From contig JAKADM010000003.1 of assembly GCA_021820525.1 (NCBI GenBank), positions 1-64,000 of the forward strand: a stretch of 64,000 bases of DNA. The letters are read 5' to 3'. The translations under genes were made by a program, and so were the position numbers. Below the pieces are notes generated by a model. That model ran no database searches. It saw nothing but the letters and a program-made list of their open reading frames with translations, and was not told the DNA's origin. Positions 53,873 to 63,274 of the stretch are shown here, one piece after another; the stretch's first letter is position 1, and each line of letters begins with the position of its first letter. Source of the DNA: Thermoplasmata archaeon (GTDB lineage Archaea; Thermoplasmatota; Thermoplasmata; Thermoplasmatales; Thermoplasmataceae).

Positions 53873-54484
53873 ATGGAATACGTAGACTCTGTGGTGATGA
53901 TTCCAAAAACACTTGCCCACAGTTACGATGTGACCTATGATGGAAAAAGGATTCTGATAGATGCGGGCACAAAGGGATCGGGCAGGAAGATCATCCAATA
54001 TTATGAAAAGCTTCACGCAAAACCTGAAATTGTCCTTATAACCCATTATCACCCAGACCATATAGGTGGCCTGAGCCAGATTATGGAAAAATTCAATCCT
54101 CATATATATGTTCCTGAGGGTGAAATGGAGGTAATCTCCGGAAAGAGAAAGATGATTCCTGCATCTTCATTCATTTCACGACTTATTGCAAGAACATCAA
54201 AAATAGAAAAAAAGGAAGGCCTCCTGCCTCTGGGCAAATTTAGTCTGAATGGTGTAAGGGTTATACCTACAAATGGCCACACTCCTGACAGCAGGTCTTT
54301 TTTATTTGAAAATCTGAAATGCATATTTGTGGGCGATGCTATGTATATTAAGAAAGGCAATATTATTTTTAACAAAAAGTTCACAATTTTCCCTGATAAG
54401 GCGAAGGCTTCAATTGAAAAAATTAAATCATATCATGGTTATACCGTATATCCCGGGCACGGGGACACGTTTAAACTGCCCTGA
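53873..54484 (+). CDS. Metallo-beta-lactamase-fold hydrolase
   Basis: A 203-residue MBL-fold protein. Metal ligands: THYHPDHIGG (HxHxDH), NGHTPDS, VGDAM and PGHGD. The group includes glyoxalase II-like and other thioester or ester hydrolases; the substrate is unknown. The ATG at 53873 lies about 25 bp after a TATA-like ttttttaaaatac, so a leaderless transcript starts here; a TTG at 53861 is less likely. Confidence 0.88.
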   Translation: MEYVDSVVMIPKTLAHSYDVTYDGKRILIDAGTKGSGRKIIQYYEKLHAKPEIVLITHYHPDHIGGLSQIMEKFNPHIYVPEGEMEVISGKRKMIPASSFISRLIARTSKIEKKEGLLPLGKFSLNGVRVIPTNGHTPDSRSFLFENLKCIFVGDAMYIKKGNIIFNKKFTIFPDKAKASIEKIKSYHGYTVYPGHGDTFKLP

Positions 54485-54558
54485 GAGGTGGAAGTCTGAA
54501 AATAATACATAAAAAGAGTTCAAATAAAGTTATAATAAATAGAAAAACATATTCAAAC

Positions 54559-55026
54559 GTGGATATGCAGGGCGATGGGTTCAATCCTCCCGTAGTCAGG
54601 AGGTTTCAACTGGAGGATCTAAAGAGAGTCATGCAGATATCTACAAAATCCCTGTCTGAAAAATATTCAGAGGATCTTATGCTTGAGATTTTTCAGTCAT
54701 GGCCAGACGGTTTCCTTGTGTCCGAACAGGAAGGGGCCATTAACGGCTTTCTTGCGGGAAGAAAAATGTCAAGAAGCGAGGCAAGAATTCTGATGCTTGC
54801 AGTGGATGAAAACCTCAGGAATATGGGAATCGGGGGAATGCTTCTTGAAAAGTTCATTGACATATCAAGAATTTATGGAATAATTGTACTCCGCCTTGAG
54901 GTCAGGACGGATAATAAGAAAGGTATAGAGTTTTACCAGAAACATGGTTTTCTTGTCACATCCATTCTGAGAAACTACTACAGTGACGGGTCTGACGCCT
55001 ACATAATGTGGCGCCAGCTAATATGA
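54559..55026 (+). CDS. GNAT-family N-acetyltransferase (RimI-like)
   Basis: A 155-residue GNAT enzyme. The acetyl-CoA motif is LRNMGIGGMLLEKFI (Q/RxxGxG/A type), preceded by ILMLAVDE and followed by LEVRTDNKKGIEFYQKHGF, which is typical of RimI/Ard1 N-terminal acetyltransferases. Start GTG at 54559, about 25 bp after a tataataaat element; an ATG at 54565 is the alternative. Acetylation of protein N-termini is the likely role. Confidence 0.87.
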   Translation: MDMQGDGFNPPVVRRFQLEDLKRVMQISTKSLSEKYSEDLMLEIFQSWPDGFLVSEQEGAINGFLAGRKMSRSEARILMLAVDENLRNMGIGGMLLEKFIDISRIYGIIVLRLEVRTDNKKGIEFYQKHGFLVTSILRNYYSDGSDAYIMWRQLI

Positions 55027-55950
55027 GAGCACTTCAAGCTTTGTGGGTGTATAGGCCTTTATCTCAAGAGTTGAATCCATGTCCATTACCTTCCCTGGGG
55101 AGTACATATTATCAGTGCTGCCCTTTATGATTCCCTCACCCTGTATGAACCTGATTATCTTCCCATCGCTGAGGTTTACAGATGAACCATCTCTCACAAA
55201 GAATTCCATTATGGACATATGATCCTTTGAATAAATATCTCTCTTATATCCATAGGGGGTGTCATCCCTCCCCCTGTATTCCTTCCTGACCTGCTCCAGT
55301 TCCTTCTCACTGTCAACCCCGATCCAGAAAGATTCTTCCCTGTATGCACCGATCTGCTTTCTCCTGGCAAGTTCAGGATATACGGTGGTTTCAATATCCT
55401 TTCCATTATATTCGTTGAAAAACAGTTCCTTAATGGATGATTTTATGTAATACATCCCTGAATTTATGTAATGGTCCAGAACAGGCTTTTCCCTGAAGGA
55501 GACAACCTGATCGCCCAGAAGTTCAACTATACCATAGGGGCTTTTCATCTTTGTAACAAGCATTGTCATACCATACTGGGATTCCTTTCCAAACTGGGCA
55601 AATCTACCATAATTTATGTCCGTAACAACGTCACCATTTCTCAATATTATATCTTCATCTCCTGAATTCTTCAAAAGATTTCTTACAGAATAGAGTGTGC
55701 CCATAGGCTTCTCTTCCTTCAAATAATGGAATCTCATGCCATTATATTCACTTCCATATCTTTCCTCAATCTTTTCCCCAAGATGGCCTGAAAGGATGAA
55801 AACATCCTCTATTCCCACGCTTTTAAAATCAAGAAGCTGTCTGTCCATAATCGTATAGTTTTCCTTTATTTCCACAAGAACCTTCGGAATTTCATCTGTG
55901 ATGGGCTTCAGTCTCTTGCCATATCCACCCGATAATATTGCACCTATCAT
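55018..55950 (-). CDS. Sugar-1-phosphate nucleotidyltransferase
   Basis: A 310-residue NTP_transferase protein. Nucleotide-binding loop AILSGGYGKRLKPITDEIPKVL at the N-terminus, LRNGDVVTDIN (metal Asp) and REKPVLDHYINSGMYY. It makes an NDP-sugar from a sugar 1-phosphate (glucose or mannose type), probably for surface glycans. The C-terminal third has no clear left-handed hexapeptide helix. The ATG at 55950 starts the conserved loop; a TATA-like element 25 bp upstream suggests a leaderless mRNA. Convergent with the GNAT gene (9-bp overlap). Confidence 0.9.
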   Translation of the reverse strand: MIGAILSGGYGKRLKPITDEIPKVLVEIKENYTIMDRQLLDFKSVGIEDVFILSGHLGEKIEERYGSEYNGMRFHYLKEEKPMGTLYSVRNLLKNSGDEDIILRNGDVVTDINYGRFAQFGKESQYGMTMLVTKMKSPYGIVELLGDQVVSFREKPVLDHYINSGMYYIKSSIKELFFNEYNGKDIETTVYPELARRKQIGAYREESFWIGVDSEKELEQVRKEYRGRDDTPYGYKRDIYSKDHMSIMEFFVRDGSSVNLSDGKIIRFIQGEGIIKGSTDNMYSPGKVMDMDSTLEIKAYTPTKLEVLSY

Positions 55951-56160
55951 TAACTCACTGGGACACAATATTTTACTACTATTATAAACATTCTGAGCAG
56001 CACTCAATTCCTCTATATAGATCATAAAAGTTAACTGCAAATTACCATTTTTGAATGTAATTAAGATATGAGAAATTAAAATTTTAAAAACAAAAATCAA
56101 TTGGATTATGAATGTTTAATTTAAAAATTTGAGATGGAATGTTATATTTTATCTGAGATC

Positions 56161-57339
56161 TTAATGGGATATTTTTTTCCATACCTCTGAAAGTGCATCT
56201 ATTGTTCTGTCAATATCCTCAGTTGAGTGAACAGCCGATGGCATCAGCCTTATTCTTGCCATTCCCCTCGCAACTGTTGGGAACACAATGGGTGATGCAA
56301 AGATATCCTCCTGCTCATAAAGAAGCCTGCTTGCTTCAAGGGTCTTCTTCTCATCTCCCAGCAATACGGGAGTTATTGGCGTTTTTGTCTCTGTAAGTTT
56401 GAATCCTGCCTCCCTCAATCCCTTCTGCAGTCTCTCTGCATTATTCCACAATTTCTTTATTAAACTGTCATCCCTTTCCATAATCTCAATGGATTTTAAA
56501 ACTGAAGCCGCATCTCCTGGATTAAGGCCACTGCTAAAGAGGAATGGTCTCGCCTTCTGTTTGAGCAGATCAATGAGCTCGCTGGAGCCTGCCACGAAAC
56601 CACCCATGGAACCAAGTGCCTTGGAGAAGGTTCCCATTTCCACCTCAACCTTTCCTGCAAGGTTAAAGTGGTCCACTATTCCCCTCCCATTTTTCCCAAG
56701 CACACCTTCGCCGTGGGCGTCATCCACATAAAACATGGTATCGTATTTCTCCTTTATTTCGGTGATTTCAGGGACTCTTGCAATATCCCCATCCATGCTG
56801 AAAACACCATCTGTCACAATGATAGATTTCTTTCCCTCCTTTCTATGTTCCTTTAAATTTTTCTCAAGATCCTCTGTTGACATATGCTTATACACATATT
56901 TTTTGGCTGAGCTCAATCTCATTCCATCAATGATGCTTGCGTGGTTCAATTCTTCACTGAAAATGACATCCTCCTTTCCAACGAGCACAGGTATGGTTCC
57001 AAGGTTTGCAAGCAGCCCTCCCTGATAAACCAGAGATGCCTCCATATGCTTGAATTCAGCAAGTTTTTCCTCAAGCCTTATGTGTATTTCCATTGTACCT
57101 GCTATGGATCTGACTGCACCAGCACCCACACCATACTCCGATATGGCATCAATGGCAGCCTTCCTGACCTCGGGGTTATTTGCAAGTCCCAGATAGTTAT
57201 TTGAGCACATGTTTAGAACTGTTTTTCCTGCAATTTTCACATATGCTCCCTGCGAACTCTCAATAGTTCTTATGGGAATATATCTTCCTTCATTTTTGAG
57301 GCCTTCAATCTCCTGCCTGACCCAGTCCATGTTTACCAT
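56161..57339 (-). CDS. kbl: 2-amino-3-ketobutyrate CoA ligase (glycine C-acetyltransferase)
   Basis: A 392-residue PLP enzyme of the alpha-oxoamine synthase family. CSNNYLGLANNP, YQGGLLANLG, VDDAHGEGVLGKNGRG and the PLP lysine K240 in GTFSKALGSMGG are seen. Kbl turns 2-amino-3-ketobutyrate plus CoA into glycine and acetyl-CoA in threonine breakdown. This fits the threonine dehydratase and peptide transporter as parts of amino-acid catabolism. The closely related AONS/KBL paralogues cannot be fully excluded. Start ATG at 57339, or the ATG three codons later. Confidence 0.92.
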   Translation of the reverse strand: MVNMDWVRQEIEGLKNEGRYIPIRTIESSQGAYVKIAGKTVLNMCSNNYLGLANNPEVRKAAIDAISEYGVGAGAVRSIAGTMEIHIRLEEKLAEFKHMEASLVYQGGLLANLGTIPVLVGKEDVIFSEELNHASIIDGMRLSSAKKYVYKHMSTEDLEKNLKEHRKEGKKSIIVTDGVFSMDGDIARVPEITEIKEKYDTMFYVDDAHGEGVLGKNGRGIVDHFNLAGKVEVEMGTFSKALGSMGGFVAGSSELIDLLKQKARPFLFSSGLNPGDAASVLKSIEIMERDDSLIKKLWNNAERLQKGLREAGFKLTETKTPITPVLLGDEKKTLEASRLLYEQEDIFASPIVFPTVARGMARIRLMPSAVHSTEDIDRTIDALSEVWKKISH

Positions 57340-57395
57340 ATTTTAATAAGGGCATACTCGTAAAAAAATATTGCCCGTATTTATGTTATGGCAGT

Positions 57396-58115
57396 TCATT
57401 CAAGAACAAAGTACATTCTCTTATTCCTTTTCCCCTTGTTCTCTATCTTCTGCAACACAATACTGCCAATTTCTGAACTGTTTTTAACATGTGTTCCGCC
57501 GTCAGCCTGCTGGTCAACGCCAACGATTTCAACGATCCTTACGGTTTCCAGCCTTTTGATCAGTTCCCTTCCCGGTTCAGTTCTTGCGAGGTTCTTAATC
57601 TTGACCGCTTCCTCACCAGGAATATATTTTACCTTGAATTCATGATTTTCATGTATCACTCTGTTTGTATCATCTATAATCTTCTGTGCAACTTCCTGTG
57701 AAAAATTTTCCATGGAAAAATCTACCCTTGCCCTGTCGTCATAAATCTGGCTCCCTGTTATGAGGCCCTCGTAATCAGGTTTCATGTTGGCGACAGCATC
57801 AATCAGGTGAATTGCTCCATGGTACTTCATGTGGGCATATCTCCTGTCCCAGTCAATTTTGCATCTAACCCTATCCCCAACAGCTATTCCATCCACATTT
57901 TCAACAATATGTAAAACGTCTTCGCCATCCTTCACAGTATCTGTGACTTTAAATATTCTGTCAGCGAAATTTATTTCTCCTGAATCTCCTGGCTGTCCTC
58001 CACCGGAGGCATAAAAAACTGTCCTGTCAAGTATCAATCCCTTTTCAGTAATCTTCTTAACAGTGGCATCACACTCTTTCATGTAAGAATCATTGAGATA
58101 TAGTTTCTCTGTCAT
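57396..58115 (-). CDS. alaX: Alanyl-tRNA editing protein AlaX
   Basis: A 239-residue freestanding editing domain that clears Ser (or Gly) from mischarged tRNA-Ala. N-terminal beta domain with YASGGGQPGDSG, the zinc motif KYHGAIHLI (HxxxH) and the second zinc half QADGGTHVKNSSEIG, where the usual Cys of CGGTH is Asp. Length is that of AlaX-M. Start ATG at 58115; followed by the kbl gene on the same strand after 56 bp. Confidence 0.9.
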   Translation of the reverse strand: MTEKLYLNDSYMKECDATVKKITEKGLILDRTVFYASGGGQPGDSGEINFADRIFKVTDTVKDGEDVLHIVENVDGIAVGDRVRCKIDWDRRYAHMKYHGAIHLIDAVANMKPDYEGLITGSQIYDDRARVDFSMENFSQEVAQKIIDDTNRVIHENHEFKVKYIPGEEAVKIKNLARTEPGRELIKRLETVRIVEIVGVDQQADGGTHVKNSSEIGSIVLQKIENKGKRNKRMYFVLE

Positions 58116-58632
58116 GAATTTGTATCATTTTATCTTATTTAACAGGACTCTGTTTGATATCAAATCAGCTTGATTATTATGAATGATTCCTACTTTTTAT
58201 TCTTTTCAACCATATATTTGCATGGAATTAACTTTCAGGCAAACCTGGGAAGAATATGTTACATGTGGATAGATTGAAAGCCAGATGATCAGCCAGACCA
58301 TGTACAGTTTCTGTTAATTGGTCAGTATAATAAAAAGTGGCGGATGGTACCTTAAACATAACATTAAGATTATTATAAGTCCAAACTTTCAATGTTTAAA
58401 ACTTACCCGCCTGTTTCTTTGGGGACCCAAATCCCTAATGGTATTTAATCGATTTTGAAATTCTTAAAATGGATTCTTAATTCATGAATGGGATTTTATG
58501 GATATTTCCATCGATCCTTATCTTATTGATTGCCTTAAAAAAATATGATTTAAAAATAATAAATCCAATCAAATTATGAATTTATTGAAAAAATGTTTAC
58601 ATTATGGTAAAATGATAAAAGTAAAATGCCTT
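58116..58632. other. Gene-free spacer
   Basis: About 0.5 kb with no credible coding sequence. A short minus- and plus-strand mix of broken frames (for example around 58220-58310) could be remnants of a lost gene, but I recognise nothing. The right side holds poly-A/T stretches that may end the DUF4382 transcript. Confidence 0.4.
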
Positions 58633-59142
58633 TCAGTTCACCACTACACCTACATTGGGCGTGAATATCCTGGAGTTCAGATTCAGGTTCTGATTAAGGT
58701 TGAAGTCAATTATTACCCTGGTTGTTGAGTTTGGTGAAACATTGAATGGATGATTTATGAAGGCAAATTTGGACGCCAGATTGAAACTCACGTTTACTCC
58801 AAGAATGCTGACTGTTACGCTTTTTATGAATAATCTTATCATGGTATATTTTCCTGAGTGAAGTGTTATATTGGTAAGGAGCGAGGCATTTGATATGGTG
58901 AGGCCAAGTATGTTTATGGTTGTTGTTGGGACTGAGTAATTAACCCATCCAGAACTGTTGCTGTGCAGTTCAACAGAACTGAAGGTGATATAAACACCAC
59001 CAACACCCGAAAGCATCGGTGTATCTGCAACTGATATTGCCACGTGACTGTTTGCTTCTGTGCTATTGTAATAAAGGAATCCTCCCACGCCAGCTGCAAT
59101 CACAATTATTACCACAATGGGTATCAGTATGTTATTTTTCAT
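58633..59142 (-). CDS. DUF4382 domain surface protein
   Basis: A 169-residue protein with an N-terminal signal anchor (ILIPIVVIIVIAAGVGGFLYY) and one extracytoplasmic DUF4382 domain: VAISVADTPMLSGVGGVYI, then VELHSNSSGW, LHSGKYTMIRLFI and a final strand. The family is widespread in archaea and bacteria and has no known function. Several Asn-x-Ser/Thr sites are present. Single gene. Confidence 0.8.
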   Translation of the reverse strand: MKNNILIPIVVIIVIAAGVGGFLYYNSTEANSHVAISVADTPMLSGVGGVYITFSSVELHSNSSGWVNYSVPTTTINILGLTISNASLLTNITLHSGKYTMIRLFIKSVTVSILGVNVSFNLASKFAFINHPFNVSPNSTTRVIIDFNLNQNLNLNSRIFTPNVGVVVN

Positions 59143-59420
59143 AATTTTTTATATCTAATCATTTATTAACTTTTCTGGTACAGCAAAAATCACCATCAAA
59201 AAAAGCTTTTCAACATTGATTAAAATGAAAACAAATTATGGAATCATTTATTCTGGGAACGCCTTATTTGCATACAAACATGATAAATTCTGTTACATAT
59301 GCACTGGTTTTTTGTATCACAAAAATATGTCATAGTGCAGAATCAGATCTTTCAAAAGATCAGTAAATTTTATGCATTATCACCAGATGAACGATAAATT
59401 TTGAAAAATGGTTAAAAACT
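59143..59420. other. Spacer with a perfect palindrome
   Basis: No coding sequence seen. The inverted repeat GATCTTT-ca-AAAGATC (59346-59361) lies 60 bp before the membrane-protein start. It could be a hairpin or regulator site. Confidence 0.35.
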
Positions 59421-59987
59421 TTGAAATACTGTGCCCTTACGTCTAAACTGATCGATAAATCCTTTGAGTATATAATCGGAATATTTGCATTTCTGTTTCC
59501 ATTGCTTCCCACATACATTTTGGGAAGACTTGTGGCAAGAAGCAGGTATGCCTATGCCTTCATACCCCTTAACCTTGCAGTATCCTTTGGAATATTTTAC
59601 ACCACAAGTCTGTTTTATAAAATTTCCAGCCTGACCTTTTTATTTTACGGTCTTATACCCTATTCTGTCATGTTTGTACCGTTGATGATATATGTAATGG
59701 TATACAGAAGAAAGAACAGTTTTTCCACGGGCCGGTGGAGTGTTAAACAGGCTCTGATGCATCACAAGGCAATTTATGTATCATCAATTTTATTCTATAT
59801 ATTCTCACTCTTCTTTGTGGAATCCTATAGTTTCAAACTGCCTGACTCCCTTTCAAACTATATCTTCTACATTTTCACAGGAGCACTGACTCTTTACTAT
59901 CTTGTAATTGGATTTGGAATTGCAGGTGTGGGAATGGAGATTAAAAAAGAGGGAAAAAGAAAAGATGGACTGGCAGACCTGGACTAA
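59421..59987 (+). CDS. Polytopic membrane protein, unknown function
   Basis: A 188-residue protein with about five membrane spans (for example YIIGIFAFLFPLLPTYILG and ALTLYYLVIGFGIAGVGME) and a charged C-terminal tail. No family recognised. Start is a TTG at 59421, since no ATG or GTG is in frame nearby. It ends 2 bp before the convergent acetamidase gene. Confidence 0.65.
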   Translation: MKYCALTSKLIDKSFEYIIGIFAFLFPLLPTYILGRLVARSRYAYAFIPLNLAVSFGIFYTTSLFYKISSLTFLFYGLIPYSVMFVPLMIYVMVYRRKNSFSTGRWSVKQALMHHKAIYVSSILFYIFSLFFVESYSFKLPDSLSNYIFYIFTGALTLYYLVIGFGIAGVGMEIKKEGKRKDGLADLD

Positions 59988-59989
59988 GG

Positions 59990-60919
59990 CTAAAAGTAAA
60001 TGCCAGCCCTTTCCAGAATTGAAAGATCCAAACACATATTGACAACAAAATTTGGCTCGTCCACAATTTCCCTTATGGAAAGGTTCCCTGCAACACTCAT
60101 GAGAATATAACTTTCCTCAGGGGTGAGATTTTTTCCTTCCAAAATATGAATCATTGAGAGTACGGCATCCCTTGACGCACCATAAAGGTCATTTCCTATG
60201 CCGGATGCACATACCCTTCTCCCTGAATCTTGAATCTGCCCAATTACAACAGGCATTTCATATTTTTCTTTCAATAACCCTATCCTTACCTCAATTTCTG
60301 CAGATGTTTCAATGGCTGTCCCACAGACTTCACCATCACCCTGATGGCCATGGGGATCTCCAAAGGAAAGCATTGCACCTTCTTTCAGTACAGGCAGAAC
60401 AATTTTTGATCCCTTCCTGGCCATTCTGTTATCCATGTTGCCTCCAAAGTTCTGGGGAGGGATCATCCCATATTCTCCGCTCCCCGGGGAAGTGCCTATT
60501 ACTCCAAGGAATGGTTCATCAGGGATTTTGATCCCACTCAGGAATTTATGATCTGTGCAGATCCAGTAATCATCAATTTTTTTCCACATTATGAGCTTCT
60601 CAGGGAAAATATTTTTCAGGAGACCAAAATCCTTTATTATGGCACTCCAGCCGCTGCTTCCTGATTTTATATCAATTATTTCAACAGATATGGAATCACC
60701 GGGCTTGCTGCCCTCAACGTATATGGGTCCTACTGCACCATCAAACAGGTAAGAATCTATATTTGCAAGGTCTTCAGTCTTCATATTTCCATGTATCTGG
60801 TTAATGGACGAATCAGGTATTTTCAATTTTACCCTATCTCCATCTCTGATCCTTAAAATTTCACTGTTATGCGGAGACCATTTAAAGTGAAGATTCTCCC
60901 TCAAATTCCCATCTATCAT
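59990..60919 (-). CDS. fmdA: Acetamidase/formamidase
   Basis: A 309-residue FmdA/AmdA-family amidase, which releases ammonia from formamide or acetamide. Motifs: GAVGPIYVEGSKPGDS, the core PPQNFGGNMDNR, FGDPHGHQGDGEVCGTAIE (metal-binding region) and a C-terminal helix region. Length is normal. A source of ammonium from short amides in this heterotroph, possibly formamide from the histidine route, is plausible but inferred. Start ATG at 60919. Confidence 0.92.
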   Translation of the reverse strand: MIDGNLRENLHFKWSPHNSEILRIRDGDRVKLKIPDSSINQIHGNMKTEDLANIDSYLFDGAVGPIYVEGSKPGDSISVEIIDIKSGSSGWSAIIKDFGLLKNIFPEKLIMWKKIDDYWICTDHKFLSGIKIPDEPFLGVIGTSPGSGEYGMIPPQNFGGNMDNRMARKGSKIVLPVLKEGAMLSFGDPHGHQGDGEVCGTAIETSAEIEVRIGLLKEKYEMPVVIGQIQDSGRRVCASGIGNDLYGASRDAVLSMIHILEGKNLTPEESYILMSVAGNLSIREIVDEPNFVVNMCLDLSILERAGIYF

Positions 60920-61031
60920 TACATTGTTAATGAAAGATCATATAATAAAATATTACAATCAGTGGTTATGGTAATTTTTCCAGAGAAAAAGCATTTTATA
61001 CATTTTATTAACCTGAATGCAATTACCAAAT

Positions 61032-61994
61032 ATGAGTCTTATTGCTCTGAAGATAAGGGTTGCGGCAATCCTTGCAGGCTTAGGAATTGCAGTTTTGGCA
61101 GCGCTCATAATTCTGGGTGTTTCATCATATTTCTTCGGAGTACTGCCAACATCGGGATTTTTCATTCTGATGGTTGGCATAGTATTCGTTATGGATTTCA
61201 TACAATATCTCATATCGCCCTATATAATAGGCCATATGTACCATCTCAGGCCGGTGGATAAAAACAATCCATCCACCCTGTGGCTCCAGGAATCCCTGGA
61301 GAAGGTCTGTGAGCTGAACCATCAGAAGGTGCCGGAACTTTACATTGCAGAAACAGATATGCCAAATGCCTTTGCTTTTGGGTCAATCCTGGCAGGAAGA
61401 AGGATGGCAATAACAGGCGGCCTCTTAAGAATACTCAACAGGGATGAGGTTGAGGCGGTTATGGGCCATGAAATTGGCCATCTCAAGCATCATGATATCG
61501 CACTGTTACTTGCCATAGGTCTGATACCAACTTTAATATTCTATTTCGGATATTCAATGCTGTTTGGATCTGGAAGAAAGAATGGCGGATCAATTCTGAT
61601 TGTGGCGGTGGCACTTATAGCCATCAGCTTTGTCTTCAATATTATGATTCTTGGTGTCAACAGGATGAGGGAATCCTATGCTGATGTCAACTCTGCAAAG
61701 ACTGTACCCGGGGCAACAGACAATCTACAGACTGCTCTTGCAAAAATTGTATCATACAGTTCAGCAACACAGGGAAGACATATTTTCAGAAGAAAAACAG
61801 CCACGTCGTCCCTTTCAAGCATGTTGATGTTTTCCGGTGATAGCGATGCAAAGGCATATGATCACGTTGCAGTGCTTCAGAAGTGGAGGACCATGAAAGT
61901 TGGTATAAAGGATAGCATATTCAGTGATCATCCCCATCCTGCCAAAAGGATACAAGTCCTCGAAAGAATAAAAGAGGAAAATCTGTCGAAATGA
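61032..61994 (+). CDS. htpX: Membrane zinc metalloprotease HtpX (M48)
   Basis: A 320-residue M48B protease. Two N-terminal spans, then MPNAFAFGS, the zinc motif MGHEIGHLKHHD (HExxH), two further spans (LLLAIGLIPTLIFYFGY and ILIVAVALIAISFVFNI) and the downstream ESYADVNSA with the third ligand Glu. The C-terminal FSDHPHPAKRIQVLE motif is typical. It degrades damaged membrane proteins. The ATG at 61032 fits a leaderless start after TATA elements near 60995-61010; an ATG at 61017 is the alternative. Confidence 0.93.
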   Translation: MSLIALKIRVAAILAGLGIAVLAALIILGVSSYFFGVLPTSGFFILMVGIVFVMDFIQYLISPYIIGHMYHLRPVDKNNPSTLWLQESLEKVCELNHQKVPELYIAETDMPNAFAFGSILAGRRMAITGGLLRILNRDEVEAVMGHEIGHLKHHDIALLLAIGLIPTLIFYFGYSMLFGSGRKNGGSILIVAVALIAISFVFNIMILGVNRMRESYADVNSAKTVPGATDNLQTALAKIVSYSSATQGRHIFRRKTATSSLSSMLMFSGDSDAKAYDHVAVLQKWRTMKVGIKDSIFSDHPHPAKRIQVLERIKEENLSK

Positions 61995-62117
61995 ATTTCT
62001 TTTAATTGAGAGATAATTCCATATGGTTTATTATTTATTCATCTACCTGGATTGATATTTGAGATTTTCCAAAAACAATCACCAAAAACCTCTTTCATAT
62101 CATTATTATTGAAAAAC

Positions 62118-62987
62118 ATGAATCTTCTGCAGTCAAATTTCCCTGAATGGTACAGTGAGATAGAGAAGCCTGGTGATCCCTTAACCGGCATATCAGAACT
62201 TATTGATTTGAAATGATAGGACCAATTGTTTAGGATCCAGTCACGATCGACACAGAGACGAGAGGAAGACCAAATTATGACCCGGTAATTATTGTTAAAA
62301 ATCTCATTTTACAGCATCTGTGCAATCTCTCTGATAAGCAGATAGAAAGTGGGATCAGATGCCCGGATCTCATTAATGAAACTTTCTTGATTTTAACGAT
62401 CAGTATCCTGATGCAAGAACCATATGGCTGTCCCGTGAGGAATTACCAAAGACAGGAAGAGACTGGATCATATGGAATGAATTGAAGAGACAGCTTGAAT
62501 CTAAAGATATCAGGGTGAAGAAGGGATCTGCACGGGATGCAACATTTATCCCATCAGATCCTGGTCATGTTAAGCAAGATGAACCACGATCAGAAGGAAA
62601 AACCAGAAGATCAAGGAATGCATCATCCACGAAAAAAATAACAGGACATTCTTCGGATATAGGGGACACACAATTGTTGATGAAAACATTCCAGTTCCAG
62701 CAATAAGAGCCTGTGCTGTCACTGCAGCAAGGGATAATGACAAAACCATTGATCTTTCGAAAATAGGAATCACAGTATACATGGAAAGGGGATATTTTGG
62801 ACATGATCCAAAGGGAATAGATGGTACAATGGATCGATCCCTAAGGAATCACAAACTGTCCATGGAATCCATTGGAAGAAATTTAAGGATCTCAAGGAAA
62901 GGATCACCGGTGGCATATCCATATGCGATCATGAAAAGACTGTATCATCTTTCACATATAATGGTTACAACAGTGAATGATGAATGA
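62118..62987 (+). pseudogene. Degraded DDE transposase (IS5/IS1182-like, DUF772 type)
   Basis: Remains of a transposase, recognisable in pieces across frames: YSEIEKPGDPLTGISELID then a stop near 62215, GRPNYDPVIIVKNLILQHL with a stop before it, DARTIWLSREELPKTG, and GYRGHTIVDENIPVPAIRA followed by YFGHDPKGIDGTMDRSL. At least three frame changes and two in-frame stops break the gene. No terminal inverted repeats or target duplication could be seen at its edges. Confidence 0.8.
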
Positions 62988-63156
62988 GGGTGAAGTTCAT
63001 GTTTGAATGTTTTTCTTATAATGCACATACATTGAAAATCATCAATGGATAGGGTTGATAGTGTACAGAATTCTGTGTAGATATAAATCACGAATAGAAA
63101 ATTCATGAAATGAAAAAGGATAACCCCTTGAAACACAACCAAGGGGGTAAACACAA
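62988..63156. other. Spacer between transposase remnants, with hairpin
   Basis: No coding sequence seen. The perfect 7-bp stem CCCCTTG/CAAGGGG (63124-63146, 9-nt loop) lies just before the second transposase remnant and may be part of that element's end or a translation/transcription stopper. Confidence 0.4.
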
Positions 63157-63270
63157 TTGGAAGACATGGATAAAATTGTAACGGAAGTGGCAAGAAAAGC
63201 TGTAAGTAAATTCATTGAGAATTTGATGAATACAGAAAGGAATGCATTCTTCATGGAAAATGAAGGCTAG
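63157..63270 (+). pseudogene. N-terminal fragment of an IS256 (mutator)-type transposase
   Basis: A 37-codon piece (VTEVARKAVSKFIENLMNTER) that fits the first helix of IS256-family transposases and ends at a TAG at 63270, where unrelated DNA begins. Start TTG at 63157 or ATG at 63166. The rest of the element is absent. Family call is by short similarity only. Confidence 0.5.
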
Positions 63271-63274
63271 CAAA

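Noticed and set aside
58220-58320. Possible gene remnant in the 58.1-58.6 kb spacer
   Set aside because: The translated pieces contain stops and match nothing I recognise.
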